64,000 nucleotides of DNA from Sphaerulina vaccinii (Eukaryota; Ascomycota; Dothideomycetes; Mycosphaerellales; Mycosphaerellaceae). A program made the translations under genes and the position numbers. Below are positions 9,946 through 21,248 of this stretch, piece by piece. Location: the NCBI GenBank assembly GCA_022570795.1, contig JAKUDP010000023.1, positions 124,001 to 188,000 on the forward strand, in the 5' to 3' direction. A model generated the notes under the pieces. That model was not told the DNA's origin, ran no database searches, and saw nothing but the letters and a program-made list of their open reading frames with translations. Each line of letters begins with the position of its first letter. Position 1 is the stretch's first letter.

Positions 9946-11649
9946 CTACATCTCCGCTTGAAGATCCTTGACCTTGTCAAAGAGCTCCATAGCATTGACA
10001 GCTTTCACCTGTTGCGGAAAGTTAGCAACAGCTCCTGGTCATTCAACATGCGCGGAGACGCTTACCTTCAATTGCAGCAGCTGCAACTCAGCCTTGTCGT
10101 CGATGGTGCCCATGAAATAAAGGTAGCTCCCAGTCGGTCTGCTGCCATCTGGCTGTCCAAACTTGATCTGGGGCAGGATTGGAGTGTTTAGTAACACCCT
10201 GTGTGAACCATCCGCACGCATGAGCAAGCGTGCTGTCGTTTTCGTATCGTCGTCATCGTGGAGCGGCCGTTGCACATTCAAGCGAAGTATCCCAACGCCT
10301 CGTTCGCGCCATTCCTTTTTGCCAGCTTCGGCAGCAGGTGCGAAATTGTACAGCTTTGCGCGGCAAGTCATCTCTATCATTTCACCCTCCTCACCAGTCT
10401 CGATGTCTTGTGCGTAGAAACGTTCGTCCTGTTTGTCAGACTCCTGGGAGATCGGGCTCTTGAACCCAGCTCCGTCGTCCTCCTCGTCTCCGCCATCTTC
10501 CGGCTCGTCATCATCTGCTGCAGCACCAAATGGCTTTCCAAGTTTCGAGCTGCCGCCCAGAGGAGCTGTCGGCTTGCCACTCGCGAAGCTCGACAGGCCG
10601 CCACCACCCAAGCTGCCGAAGCCAGCACCACCAAGTCCGCCGCCAAAACCGCCACCGCTGACGCCACCAAGACTGCCAAAGCCTGAAGTGCTTCCTCCGA
10701 ATGCAGACCCAGTACTCTGAGCACTCGCGAAGGCTGATGGTTGACTCAGTGCACCTCCAAATCCGGAGAGCTTCGGTGCTTCCGTCACTGTAGTGGTCGA
10801 AGAACCCTTGGCTGGACTTGCAAATCCACCTCCTAAACCTGGGCCGCCCGAGGTCTTACCAAGAGCGCCGAAGCCAGAAGATGATGAGCCTGCGAGAGCA
10901 CCAAACTTCGAAGAGGCAAAGGCACTGGTGGACGTTTCGCCTGATGGTGACTTACTGCCAGCAAGTGCGCCGAAAGGTGACGAGGACGAAGTGTTGGCAA
11001 ATGCACTGCCAGGCTGAACCTTGCCCGCAGAACCTTCGGAGGCATCTGTCTTCGATTCGGCAGTAGATGCGCTCGTCTTCTCTGCCAGTGCGCTGGATGT
11101 AGATAAGCCAGTGCTTTCAGCGATAGTAGCCTCAGCGTCCGCAGTCGTCGAGTGCAGTCGGCTTCTCTTAGTCTTTGGGCTGGCCAATGCCTCAACTGCT
11201 GCTTCCTTGTCACTCGTTAGGTCTGGTGTAGTCCCACGTGGAGAATGAATCCCGCCATTCGTTCCATTCCCATCTGCCTCGTCATCGCTTCGTGATCGCT
11301 CACCCGATGTTTTGCGCTGGCCATTGTTTAGTGCATCCTCTTCAGCCGTGCTGTCTCGTGATCTCTTCCGGCTGTGCAGCTTCGAAGGTGCGGATGCTGT
11401 TGGTTCCGACTGTTCTGGTTCCACCTCTTCGAAGCTCCGCTTGCGCTGTATTCTACCTCGCTGTTCGCCGCCTTCGTTCGTGGTCTCATCTTCTGCGGCG
11501 CGCGAGGGAGCAGGTACGTCTACTATCTCGCTGTCTGTCCGCTTGGCGTTCGGGTCGTGAGATATGCTGGCCTTCTTCAGCTGTTCTCTTGTTGACTTCT
11601 CCCCGCCCTCGGTGTCAGAAAGCAGTGCGTTTTCCTTCTCCACGGCCAT
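9946..11649 (-). CDS. Ran-binding domain protein (Yrb2/RanBP3-like, FG-rich)
   Basis: Two exons: 11649-10066 and 10008-9946. The intron is 57 nt (GTAAGC/CAACAG) and the product 548 aa. The N-terminal third is charged and low complexity, with basic patches (RIQRKRSFEEVEPEQ, HSRKRSRD) that are likely nuclear localisation signals. The middle (about residues 210-370) is Gly/Ser-rich with FG-type motifs (FGALAGS, FGSLGG). The C-terminus is a RanBD: FYAQDIETGEEGE, CRAKLYNF, KEWRERGVGILRLN, RADGSHRVLLNTPI. The short second exon supplies the final helix VKAVNAMELFDKVKDL. Such proteins bind Ran-GTP and act in nuclear export or at the pore. The moderate length and KRSFEEVE motif favour Yrb2/RanBP3 over the larger Nup2/Nup50. 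Confidence 0.9.
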
Positions 11650-12499
11650 GGTGATTGTGTGAGTAGTAGTCCTGCTTCTGCCAGGTTCACGAGCTCGTGG
11701 TCCGCGAGTCGTTGACTAGGCGCTTCCTTCCTCGCAGAACTGTGGGCCCAGCTGGGTTTGCAACAGCAGTTGTAGCTGTAAGCGGTCGGTAATTGCTCGT
11801 ATGTGGTGGCCAACCAATAGCAGTGCAAATTGGATCTTCCCACGATCTGACAGACACCAAGACAACCTGTGAGGTGACCAGCGATTTACAGTACGTTCGG
11901 GGTTGTCGAGAGCGTTCGTCCAGGAGCACCAGAAGCGGCTAGTTGCGTCAATATGTTGTGGACGTGGCAGGCGGCAGTCTCGTGGTTTCTTATCGCGCTC
12001 CACCGACTCGAGTTTTCGCTCGCTGTAGGAAGATGCGTTTCTCTGTCAGTAGCCAAGCAGTGATTCAGTCGAGGTACGTCGTCCAGAAGGCACAGCCAGA
12101 GAGGGTAATTGTAGTGTCCAAGCAAGAGAAACCAAGTGGTTGATGTTGATATGCGGTATTGCGAGGAAGAAGTGGAGTCGCCCGGAGCGACATGGGTGGG
12201 GTCGTCAAATGGCTTGCATCAATTTGGACGAGCAAATTGAACAGTAATATAGTAGGTATCTTAGGCTGAGGCTGATGATCTTGTGAGACTGTTCACTCCA
12301 GTTCAATTCACTTGGGGGCGCATGTTGGAAGGTGCGAAATGGCAAGTGAGACGGAGAAAACAAAGGTTCAACACAATGAGCTGCCGTTTGCAGCATGTCT
12401 TCACATTCATGTCTCATACTATTCGTAACATTAATCCTCGGTATCTCCACTGCACAGCAGCTCGCTTGACCTCTTTCGTTCACCTTATGTCCCGACCAT
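11650..12499. other. intergenic region
   Basis: About 850 nt between the Ran-binding protein start (leftward) and the 3' end of the sedolisin gene (also leftward). It presumably contains the promoter of the former and the terminator of the latter. Overlapping minus-strand open frames (11577-12125) have no protein-like features. Confidence 0.55.
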
Positions 12500-14494
12500 C
12501 TAGATGGACATGAACACCTTCAGCAAAGCTGGATAATTTGGCGTTCCTAGACCAGTGACTGGATCCCAGCCCTTGCTAGCAGAAAAGCCATTAGTGCCAC
12601 AACCGGGATTCGATCCGACTGTGATATCGTGCATTGCGGTCGGGTTCTTGTACAAAGTTGGGTTAACATATCCCACGGTAGGCTTGCCAGCCTTCAGGCG
12701 CTCATCGTTGATACGTGTAAGCAATGCAGCCCATACAGGGCAAGAAGCTGAAGTACCACCGATGAGAGTTGGAGCACCACCAGTGAAGATGATGATATTG
12801 TCGCCAACAGCGCTGACATCAGGATAGCCACGGCCGGAGGCATTGTAGATACCATTGCCGTAGGTGCTACCGGTGTAGAATGGGTACTGAGTACCGGCAG
12901 TCTTGAAGTATGTCGAAACTGCTGTGTCTTGGTATGCTGGACGTGGGTAGATGTTGGAGAAGCCACCTCCAGATGGGAAGCGGGTTGTGGCAGTCTCGAC
13001 ATCCTTCTTAGCATCGCCTGTCAAGACAGTTGAGCCGACTGCGAGGATGTATGGGCAGGATGCTGGAAAGTCTGGGTTGAAGATTTTCTGGTTGATGCAG
13101 CCATTGTCTCCTGTCACTGGACGGCCTGAGACACCGGAATCGCCTGAAGCGACCACAGTTGTGACACCCTGCATGCCGAGCTTGAGAATCTCCGCACATT
13201 GGCGTTGCTGATAGGATGCTGGAAGATCTGGCTCCTGGCCACCATAACTGATCGAGATGACATTGGTCGGCTTGTAGACACCGCACTGCTTCTGGCCCTT
13301 GTAAGCACCAGCAGCGTTGCTTGGGTTGGGATAGACGGGGTCGAGATCTGGCTGCTCAATGTCTCCAGTCTTGCAGTAAGAGCCATCAATAGCATCGAAG
13401 AAGTTGTTCAAGAACCCAGCATAAGTGTAGTTAGCCTCGTAGACTGGATCATCAGTCTGGAAGAGAACAGACTTCTGAGGGTAGATGATTGGGTAGCTGA
13501 TCTCGAAGTCGAGGTCGGACTCTGGTCCGGCCCTGGTGACCGGATTTGGTGCGGTGGCACCATCGATAGCCTTCAGCGTTGGCGCAGTGCCCACTGGAAT
13601 GCGTTGCTGCAGAGCCAGGAAGAACAGGTTGAGATCTTCCTGAGCGTAGACGTCTCCCAGATCCTCGAAGATACCAAGCTCGTTACCTGGAACGGCGCTT
13701 GTTGCTTGGGTGAAGTTGTACATGGCCTCGATACATGGTGGTGTGATAGCAACATCACAGAGAGCCAACAGAGGTGCTGCCAGGATAGCCTCAATTGCCA
13801 TTGGCAATGGTGCGAGGAGTGGAGGCTGAGTGCCTTTGCCCTTGCCCCAGCCGAAGCTGCGCTTCTCAACATCAGACTTTGGAGTATCTCTCGTATTCAT
13901 GAGCTTGATTCCAGGAGTGATGTAGTCGATGTGCTGCTTCACGTCCTGGTGAACGTGGTACTCGTCGCAGCCGATGGTGGATTTGCCAGTCTCTGGATGC
14001 TCGTAGAAGTGGTACTTCGATTGAAATAAAGCCTCTGCCTCTGCAACCGTAGCGTCAAACTGAATCCACTGCTTGTTCGTAGACTGAGAAACGCGATCAG
14101 GGTGAAGACCAGCGTTGTGCAACCAGCTCGTCACTGAGTCAACAGCGTGGCTGGCTGGTGCGAAGAGCTCGTGGACCTCGTCTGCGGTGTAGTATTCTCC
14201 GTACTTGGGTGAGTCTGGATCGGATCTGCAGCCATCTGTCAGAACTCGCTGCTTGCATTGTTTTCAAGGCAGTCTAACTCACACTTCCATCAGCCAGTCG
14301 TGGCCCTTGTGCAGATTCTCCTGTACCAAGCCGATGCGCATTGGCATGCGAACGTCAGGTCGAAGGCGGTCGCCCTTGACCCAGTTCTCCGAAGCAGCAC
14401 GCTTCTCGTGGAGAACATGTCGCTGAACATTAGCTGGAGCAGCAACAGCTGCTCCAAGCAGAGCCGCCGCTGTGGCTAAGGAGGTGAAATGCAT
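12500..14494 (-). CDS. secreted sedolisin (S53 family, tripeptidyl-peptidase-like)
   Basis: Two exons (14494-14283 and 14225-12500) with a 57-nt intron; 645 aa. It begins with a signal peptide (MHFTSLATAAALLGAAVAA) and the S53 propeptide (LRPDVRMPMRIGLVQENL, then DPDSPKYGEYYTADEVHELF). The catalytic region has the Glu/Asp pair in GPESDLDFEISYP (about residue 300), the oxyanion Asp region ASGDSGVSG, and the nucleophile Ser in GGTSASCPVWAALLTRI. The C-terminal calcium-site region reads GWDPVTGLGTPNYPAL. Family members are acid serine-carboxyl proteases that digest external protein. There is a TATA box about 60 nt upstream of the ATG. All key residues appear intact. Confidence 0.95.
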
Positions 14495-14552
14495 CTTGAT
14501 GGTTGTAGATGAGAGGAATCCTATCTCGCTTGCACCGATGACCTACCTTGAT

Positions 14553-14559
14553 CTTTATA
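14553..14559 (-). promoter_or_regulatory. TATA box of the sedolisin gene
   Basis: TATAAAG on the minus strand, about 60 nt upstream of the sedolisin ATG. Position and sequence fit a core promoter of a regulated secreted-protease gene; the transcription start is inferred, not seen. Confidence 0.5.
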
Positions 14560-15947
14560 CCTGAACATCACATCAACAACTCCTCGGTCTAGTGTTGACT
14601 TCCTGCATTGTCCAGACACCGAATACGGGAATGCATCTGCGTGACGTGCATGAAAGGCACCTAATCGAGCAGGTCGTGTGCCAGCCCTGAAGTTACGCTT
14701 TAGCTAAGCTAAGAGGCGTGCAACGATCGCCTCTGGCAAAGGCTTTGTCAGGCTTGATTGATGGGCATCTGCCGCCACTGATGGCACTACTGCAACTTTG
14801 TGGGCCATGATTCGAGCTGTAAATGTAAGCTTGATAGAAGGTTACTGCAAGTGCGGCGGCCACTTTCCTGTGAGTGGTAGGCCAAGGGCCCATCTTCGCT
14901 TGCTCTGTGCCATTATCCGATGTGATGGCTGCGGCGCTTTGCTGATAACAGGCAAGTGGGATAGAGTTGCGGTGCAAGAGAGCATGTGAAGGTGAAGATC
15001 TGCAAGTTCTTGGCCGAGGACATGACTTTTTGCGGAGTCAGCCACTGAGCTTCAGGCTCGCCTCCGCTCCTGTTAATGCAGCTGCACAACAACAGCACCT
15101 CTGCTGGTGACGAGCAATCCAGAGAAGCATGTGTCGCAGCAAAGGGCTGTGGCCAAGAGAAGCATTATGAGGAGGAGGAACAGTAGAGTCCAGAATGTCT
15201 CGGCGATGCCATTGAAGCACCTCAGGATGTTTCAGCAAAGAGCGGGAAACGCCACGACTGGCAACATACAGCAGTAGCAGGTGAGGGGAGGCCCAGATCT
15301 TGATCCTTTGATCGTGAGAACGCCCATAAGCATACGCGACCTGGATTGGGAGGTATACTTGTGGTTGGATTGTACTCTCCGTGACGGCCAGCATGCCAGT
15401 TTCGTGCCCTGGTCCGCTCCACCACACGTCCTGCATGATGGGCCTCGCTGGCACTGCAAAGATGATGGTGCGAGCCGCCGAGCATAGAAAACGATTTACG
15501 CGAAGTGCGCGTTGCAGGATGTCTCGGCGATCGAGGTGGCAGTGACAAGCAAGCTTCTCCCATACAGCTAGGAACCAGAAGTGTTTCCCTGAGGTAATTG
15601 ACAAGACTGATTGTCATATATCTGCTTGCGGTCACTGTCTGAGTCGATTCGTAGTAGCTCAATGGCTCACAGGTGGAAACTCCTTGGCGGAGAGGACGCA
15701 TGGCGAGCGTCTTAGCAGAGATGCATACGGCGAGGTGCATGTTTCTCTGCAAGAGGATCAAGGGGCGATTGATTGCGACGCAGTGCTTCGTAGCATGGTG
15801 TGTAGAGAATGGGATGAGAAGAAAACGACGTTCAAAAAATATGAGGTGACGTTTGACGTGCCTTCCTCCAAGTTCAAACGGCTGCCTCAAGTTCATTTTC
15901 ATTTCCATTTCGAAATCAAGCTGACCTCGCACACACCATCCGCAACA
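14560..15947. other. divergent intergenic region
   Basis: About 1.4 kb between the sedolisin promoter (leftward) and the F-box-like gene (rightward). A 294-codon minus-strand open frame (15222-16106) covers part of it and the opposite strand of the next gene's first exon. It is Cys/His/Arg-rich with no recognisable motif, so I do not call it a gene. Confidence 0.55.
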
Positions 15948-17004
15948 ATGGCAGTGTGGCAACCGTACAAGCGAGAGAAGCCGTGGGCGCCAAACGAAGA
16001 CTGTGCACCATCTACACATCAGCTCGGCATGATTGGAGTAGAAGCTCTCAATTGTGGCAACCGCATCTCGCCTGAGCAGCGCAGAGCCTTCGCAGAGATG
16101 GCCCACGAAATCATTGTGAGCTGCCTATACGTGCGTTTGTCGGCTTTTCACTGACATTGAGTAGAACAGTGTGAAACCATTCCGCTTCCTCGACTTGCCG
16201 CCTGAGCTCCGAAACCGCGTCTACGAAATGGTCGTCGTCTCTCCGCAGACTTGCCAACTACCAAGCATCTGTGGCGCTTACCAGACGTTTTTCAATCTGA
16301 AATTCTTGAAGGAAGGAGTTCTGACCACGAGTCGACAAGTTCGAGTAGAAGGTCTCTCGGTCTACTATGGCTGCAACACCTTCCAGGCGCACATCCATCG
16401 TGTAGATTTCTCGTTCTTTACTGGCTGGCTGGCTGAAATTGGTGAGGACAACCGTCGACGCCTCAGAAATGTCACTTTTGTCTTGCAAGATCGCTGGACC
16501 TGTGCAGATGGATTGATCGATCTTGTGCGCGATCTTGCACGCATCTCTGGCATTGACAAGATCGTCTACGCCATCGACACGGATGACTGGACCAGAAGAT
16601 ACTGTCACGAAATCAGAGATGGGAAGCAGATCATCGACAAGGATGCCATCTCGAAGACAAAGCAAATGCTTGAAGTTGCTTTGGAAACGATCAAGGAGCT
16701 CAGATCGCAGCGGGTGATCGGAGAGACAAAGATAAGATGCGCTTACCTGGACAAGCTGCTCAACTACAAATTTGCATGCATCGGATGCTCCGTCCCAGAA
16801 GTAGCCGGTGACAAGTCATACCGATACTACGGCCAGTGCAGCAACGACGTGCCCCGTGCTGACTTTGACACTCCTCTAGGTTGCGGATCTCGCCTGAACA
16901 GTCAGTACTTGGACCTTCAATGCAAACACGGAGCATACGACTCGGACAATGACGAGTACCCAAACGAGTGCGAGTCCTGCGGACAGTACATTGGCGAGAT
17001 GTGA
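15948..17004 (+). CDS. F-box-like hypothetical protein with Cys-rich C-terminus
   Basis: Two exons (15948-16115 and 16165-17004) with a 49-nt intron (GTGAGC...TTGAGTAG); 335 aa. The splice joins AFAEMAHEII to NSVKPFRFLDLPPELRNRV, giving a continuous F-box-like segment at about residues 60-80 and then VLTTSRQVRVEGLSVYYGCN. The last 90 residues carry regularly spaced cysteines (CIGCS, CSND, LGCGS, QCKHG, CESCGQ) that could bind zinc. The start ATG at 15948 is the first in frame after a CT/CA-rich leader. It is related in its F-box-like core to the gene at 7729-8547. Function unknown. Confidence 0.82.
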
Positions 17005-17187
17005 GAGTGAGGTTATTGGTACACGCTCTCCGACACGCTGCACCGACTGAGGCACCACAGCGTCAGACGGCACAACACACCACACAACAGAGAACGTGAG
17101 AGTGAGAGAGAACGAACGCTCGTGGCCATCACCACTCATATGAGAACAGAACAACGCTCAACACTACACTTCAAACACTACACAAAT

Positions 17188-19274
17188 TTAATAAGTCCTC
17201 GCCACAGGCGGAATACTCTCAATCTCCCCTTTATCCAACGTATCCATCACAACCCCTCTATACCCAATTTTCGTCTCTTCCCCAACATCCTTCTGCCAGC
17301 TTAACGTATGTTTCATCCACTTAGCATCATCCCTTGATGGGAAATCCTCCCTCGCATGAGAACCTCTACTCTCCTCTCTCGCAGCCGCACTCTTAGCAGT
17401 CTGCGCCGCGCAGGTTAAGAGGTTTTTGAGTTCCAACGTCTCTATGAGGTCGGAATTCCATATCATACTCTTATCTTTCACCGCTAACCTCGTATTGAAG
17501 TCCTCTTGCACCTTCTCCAACCTCTGATTTCCAATCTCCAAAGCCTCTTTCGTTCGGAAGACGGAGATGTCTGCTTGCATGATTTTTTGCATGTCCGTTC
17601 GGATTTGCGCTGATAGGATATCCCCATCTGCATGCAAAATCTTATTCATCGATTCAACATGATCCATTCCGATATCCTCTGGTATCTTAGAAGCGTGAAG
17701 GGGTTGGTTCTTCTCATTATTCTCCGCGATATCCAATGCGCAGGCACGGCCGAAGACTACGATGTCTAATAGAGAATTGGCTCCAAGACGATTAGCTCCA
17801 TGGACTGATACACATGCGCTCTCACCGGCTGCGTAGAGTCCCTTTACGACTGTCTCCTGGCCGGTGGTTTGAGAGATGTTGAGGACTTGACCTTTCCAGT
17901 TCGTTGGTATACCTCCCATGCAGTAGTGAACTGTAGGTAGAACTGGAATAGGCTCTTTCGTAACATCCACTCCGCTGAAGACAGACGCAGTTTCCGCTAT
18001 GCCAGGTAATCTCTCCATGATCAACTCCTTCGGTAGATGGCTAAGTTGGAGGTAGACGTGGTCATTGTCTGGGCCTACTCCTCGTCCTTCTCGGATTTCC
18101 ATGTGCATCGAGCGAGAAACTACGTCGCGGGATGCGAGATCTTTGGCTGTGGGTGCATAACGTTCCATGAATCTTTCGCCTTCGGAGTTGAGGAGGTAGC
18201 CGCCTTCGCCTCGACTGCCTTCTGTTATGAGGACGCCGGCGCCGTAGATTCCTGTGGGATGGAATTGGATGAATTCGAAATCTTGGTTGGCGAGACCCGC
18301 GCGTGCTGCCATGGCCTGTATCATTGCTCATCATTAGCTTTCATATTCCTTGCTGTGCAGGTAGGTGTAGGAAGGAAGAGCAGGGCAGGAGGACATACAT
18401 TACCATCCCCAGTACTAGTATGCGCACTCGTAGCAGAAAAATAAGTCCTCCCATACCCTCCCGTAGCCAAAACAGTATTCCTCGCAAAAACTCTATGCAA
18501 CGTCCCATCCTCCATACTCATACAAAGTACTCCACAACATTCCCCTTCCTCACTCATGAGTAAATCAATAGCGAAATACTCTATGAAGAAATTCGTATCA
18601 TGTTTCACACTCTGTCCATACAGCGTATGCAACATAGCATGACCAGTCCTATCAGCCGCCGAACAACATCTCACCCCCTGCCCTCCCTTCCCATATTTCA
18701 AACTCTGCCCCCCGAGAGCACGTTGATATATCCTCCCATCCTCCGTCCTCGAAAACGCCATACCATAATTCTCCAACTCATACACAGCCTTCGGCGCCTC
18801 TCTACACATATAATGTATAGCATCCTGATCTCCTAACCAATCACTTCCTTTAACAGTATCATACATATGCCAACGCCAATCATCTTCTGTCATATTTCCC
18901 AACGCAGCATTGATTCCTCCCTGAGCTGCGACTGTGTGGGAACGTGTGGGGAAGAGTTTGGTTATACAGGCTGTTTCTAGACCGGATTCTGCGAGGCCTA
19001 CGGCTGCTCGGAGACCTGCGCCGCCTGCGCCGACTACTATTGCGTCGTAGTGGTGGTCTATGATCGGATGTCTATTGGGATCGATGTAGGAGCCTGAGGC
19101 GGTTGTTGCGCGGCGGCGTTGGGATTGGCCTAGTATGCCTCGTCTTTGATGGACTGAGAGAGTAGGTGCTCGTTGTTGTTGTCTTCGCCATGATGGACTT
19201 GTGGCTTGTCTGAGGGATGAGGTTCGTAGCTTCGACGAAGCGTTGAAGAGCGTTCGTGGGAGTGAGTGTGCCAT
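17188..19274 (-). CDS. SDH1: succinate dehydrogenase flavoprotein subunit, mitochondrial
   Basis: Two exons (19274-18399 and 18315-17188) with an 83-nt intron; 667 aa. The first ~60 residues are Arg/Ser-rich without acids, a mitochondrial presequence (MAHSLPRTLFNASSKLRTSS). The mature protein has the FAD-binding loop VVGAGGAGLRAAVG, the covalent-FAD histidine H113 in RSHTVAAQGGINAAL, LGGQSLKYGKGGQ, and the catalytic region FIQFHPTGIYGAGVLITEG...RGEGG. Also present are SVHGANRLGANSLLD and the C-terminal KWMKHTLSW...GYRGVV. It oxidises succinate to fumarate and feeds complex II in the inner membrane. Length and motifs are full and intact. Confidence 0.98.
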
Positions 19275-20002
19275 CGTTTCTCGCAGTCTTTCCCAGAGAC
19301 TGTGATGTCTATTCCAGCTCTTCTCCCAGACTGCTGCTGTCCAATTCACCTGTGGTAGCACAGCTCGATGCCAGCGAGGAAGCCTCAATGGCAAAAGTAA
19401 AGATGTGGAATGGTGGACTGACAAGGAAATGGGAATGAAAGAGTCCTTACAACTTACTACGGTATAGAATGGTAGTATGGGCACCGGCATCTTTCATTTT
19501 CGGTAAAGGCAAAGCTCAGAGCTGCATGTTGACGAGATGGAGTAAGTGGCTTATACCCGAGTGAAGAGGAGAGGTGCTCTTTTACTTCCCGTGCTCCACG
19601 ATTGGTGGACATGGATCGCCAGATCGTGGAGCTCTATTCTGGGACTTATTCCCGGCTATTCGTGAACGACGCAGTATCACTCTGTTGTTTGTAGGACAGG
19701 ACGTTGGTGCTGTATTGAGAAGAACTTCGTCTGAGCTGCTAGTAAGAGTCTTGATGGTCGTTGAAGAGGGTCACAGCTTGCAGGTCGATGTTGAAGCATC
19801 TGCGATCTGTTCAAGTTCTGATGTCAAGCTATTCTAGCTATGTATAGGCATTGACGGCAAAGAGAGCACATGCAAACCGCAAGAGCCGCATGGCAAGAAC
19901 ATCAGAGCTATACCAAGTTTGTTTACCATATGCTAGTCTTTGTAGTACTTCACGTCGTCGGTCGTTTCTGTCTCCCACGTAGGCTCATTTGCTGCCTCCT
20001 AC
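19275..20002. other. intergenic region
   Basis: About 730 nt from the SDH1 start to the 3' end of the cupin gene. It is presumed SDH1 promoter and leader; the SDH1 frame stays open upstream to 19490 but with no conserved sequence. No gene is supported. Confidence 0.55.
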
Positions 20003-20481
20003 TCAGTCGTTCTCAATAGGCACAAAATCATACTTTGCCCGGGGACTCTGCGCAATAAGGAACACGAACTCCTTCTCACTACGATTCACAACACGATGCA
20101 CATCCTCCGGTGGCACAGCCAAAAAGCTCCCAGGTAACATCTCGAAGTCTTGCACATTCCCATCCTTGCTTCTCGTCTCAATCACTGCCTGGCCTGAAAG
20201 TGGTAGAAGTAGTCCCAGACAAGACTATGCTTGTGAGCAGGCACTTCGCCACCGTTGGGCTGCAGTTTGATGACAGTGAACTTGACTTCTCCTGAGGAGT
20301 GTACGAGTGTCGGGTGCCAGCCGCCGGGCTTTGCTGCTACACGAGGGATGGACAGCAGTGCAGAGACGAAGTCTGGTTCGGTTGCGTTCGTGATGCATCT
20401 GCGTGATGGAAAGCGTTATGCTTGAACCATTGGCCTGATCAGACCCAACCTTGTGAAGATGCGGCCTTGAGCAGAGTACAT
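20003..20481 (-). pseudogene. small cupin-domain protein with a one-base frameshift
   Basis: Minus strand: exon 20481-20450 (MYSAQGRIFT), a 51-nt intron (GTTGGG...CACGCAG), then exon 20398-20003. The second exon reads CITNATEPDFVSALL...VKFTVIKLQPNGGEVPAHKHSLVWDYFY, a cupin motif 1 with the HxH metal ligands. It then breaks near 20203: the frame continues as HFQARQ-stop. Shifting by one base restores LSGQAVIETRSKDGN...GSFLAVPPEDVHRVVNRSEKEFVFLI (cupin motif 2, H in DVHRVV) to a stop at 20003. One base appears missing in a C run. A rescuing intron would remove the metal-binding motif and still hit a stop. It is either a recent pseudogene or a sequence error. The whole protein would be about 140 residues, resembling single-domain fungal cupins of unknown substrate. 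Confidence 0.72.
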
Positions 20482-21248
20482 TGTGCCGATGTTGCAGATT
20501 GTTCGTGCTGTTTAATGAAGTCTCTCGAAGCAGTCCTGTGCATATCAGTTCCTTATGAGCAGCACGAGAGCTTACCCCACTTTGCCCATATCGTATCTTA
20601 CTAGGGCGTAACCCAGATGGAGGTGCTTGCTGACTCTGATGAGACTCGTGTTAAGCGAGTTCGCAAGTGCTTCACATGCCATGACAGTAGGCGCCCGTCG
20701 ATGCAAGTCTTATGGTCATGCAAATCTTCTTGAATCTCATGCCAACATACTCGGCACTGGGCACCACGCGTGAAGCCGATGACCTGTCAGTAAGACGAAG
20801 ACCGTTATCGTAAATGTTCATAGTTGATGCTGCTTTGCGGCCGCGCTCCATTTCACGCGTCTCGTAGCGTTTGAGCTTGGACGTGTTCGCAGTCTGCATC
20901 TCATGCACAGCATCCTCGCACTGCAGGCATCTGCAAACCGCCAAGCACCACCATAGATGGACCGTACTGTCTCGAAGGATCGCCGAGGTTGGTGAAAGTG
21001 GCTGTTATATGGTGGAGGAGGAGGTGGTAGTCGTGAACTAGAACTGGAGGGGAGCTGATCGGTGGGGCCACATAGCGGCCTTTCGCCTATTCACATGACG
21101 ACGCTTCCGTGTCTCCAAACTCCGCAGACTCCGCAGACTCGCGATACAGGCATGTGTCGGTAACTTCAACTGAACCTTGACCTTATTCCAGGACCAAATC
21201 GAGATGCCTTAGGGAGGCCACCTTACTGCTACACATGCAGCGAACCGA
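20482..21248. other. divergent intergenic region
   Basis: About 770 nt between the cupin gene (leftward) and the LysM gene (rightward). A 90-codon minus-strand frame at 20672-20944 shows no recognisable domain. Presumed promoters. Confidence 0.5.

Noticed and set aside
10258..11654. several long plus-strand frames
   Set aside because: Antisense shadows of the low-complexity FG/Ser-rich region of the Ran-binding protein.
13199..14029. 276-codon open frame on the plus strand
   Set aside because: Lies entirely antisense to the sedolisin exon, whose codon bias keeps the opposite frame open; no motif of its own.
15222..16106. 294-codon minus-strand open frame
   Set aside because: Cys/His/Arg-rich, no domain, overlaps the opposite strand of the well-supported first exon of the F-box-like gene at 15948.
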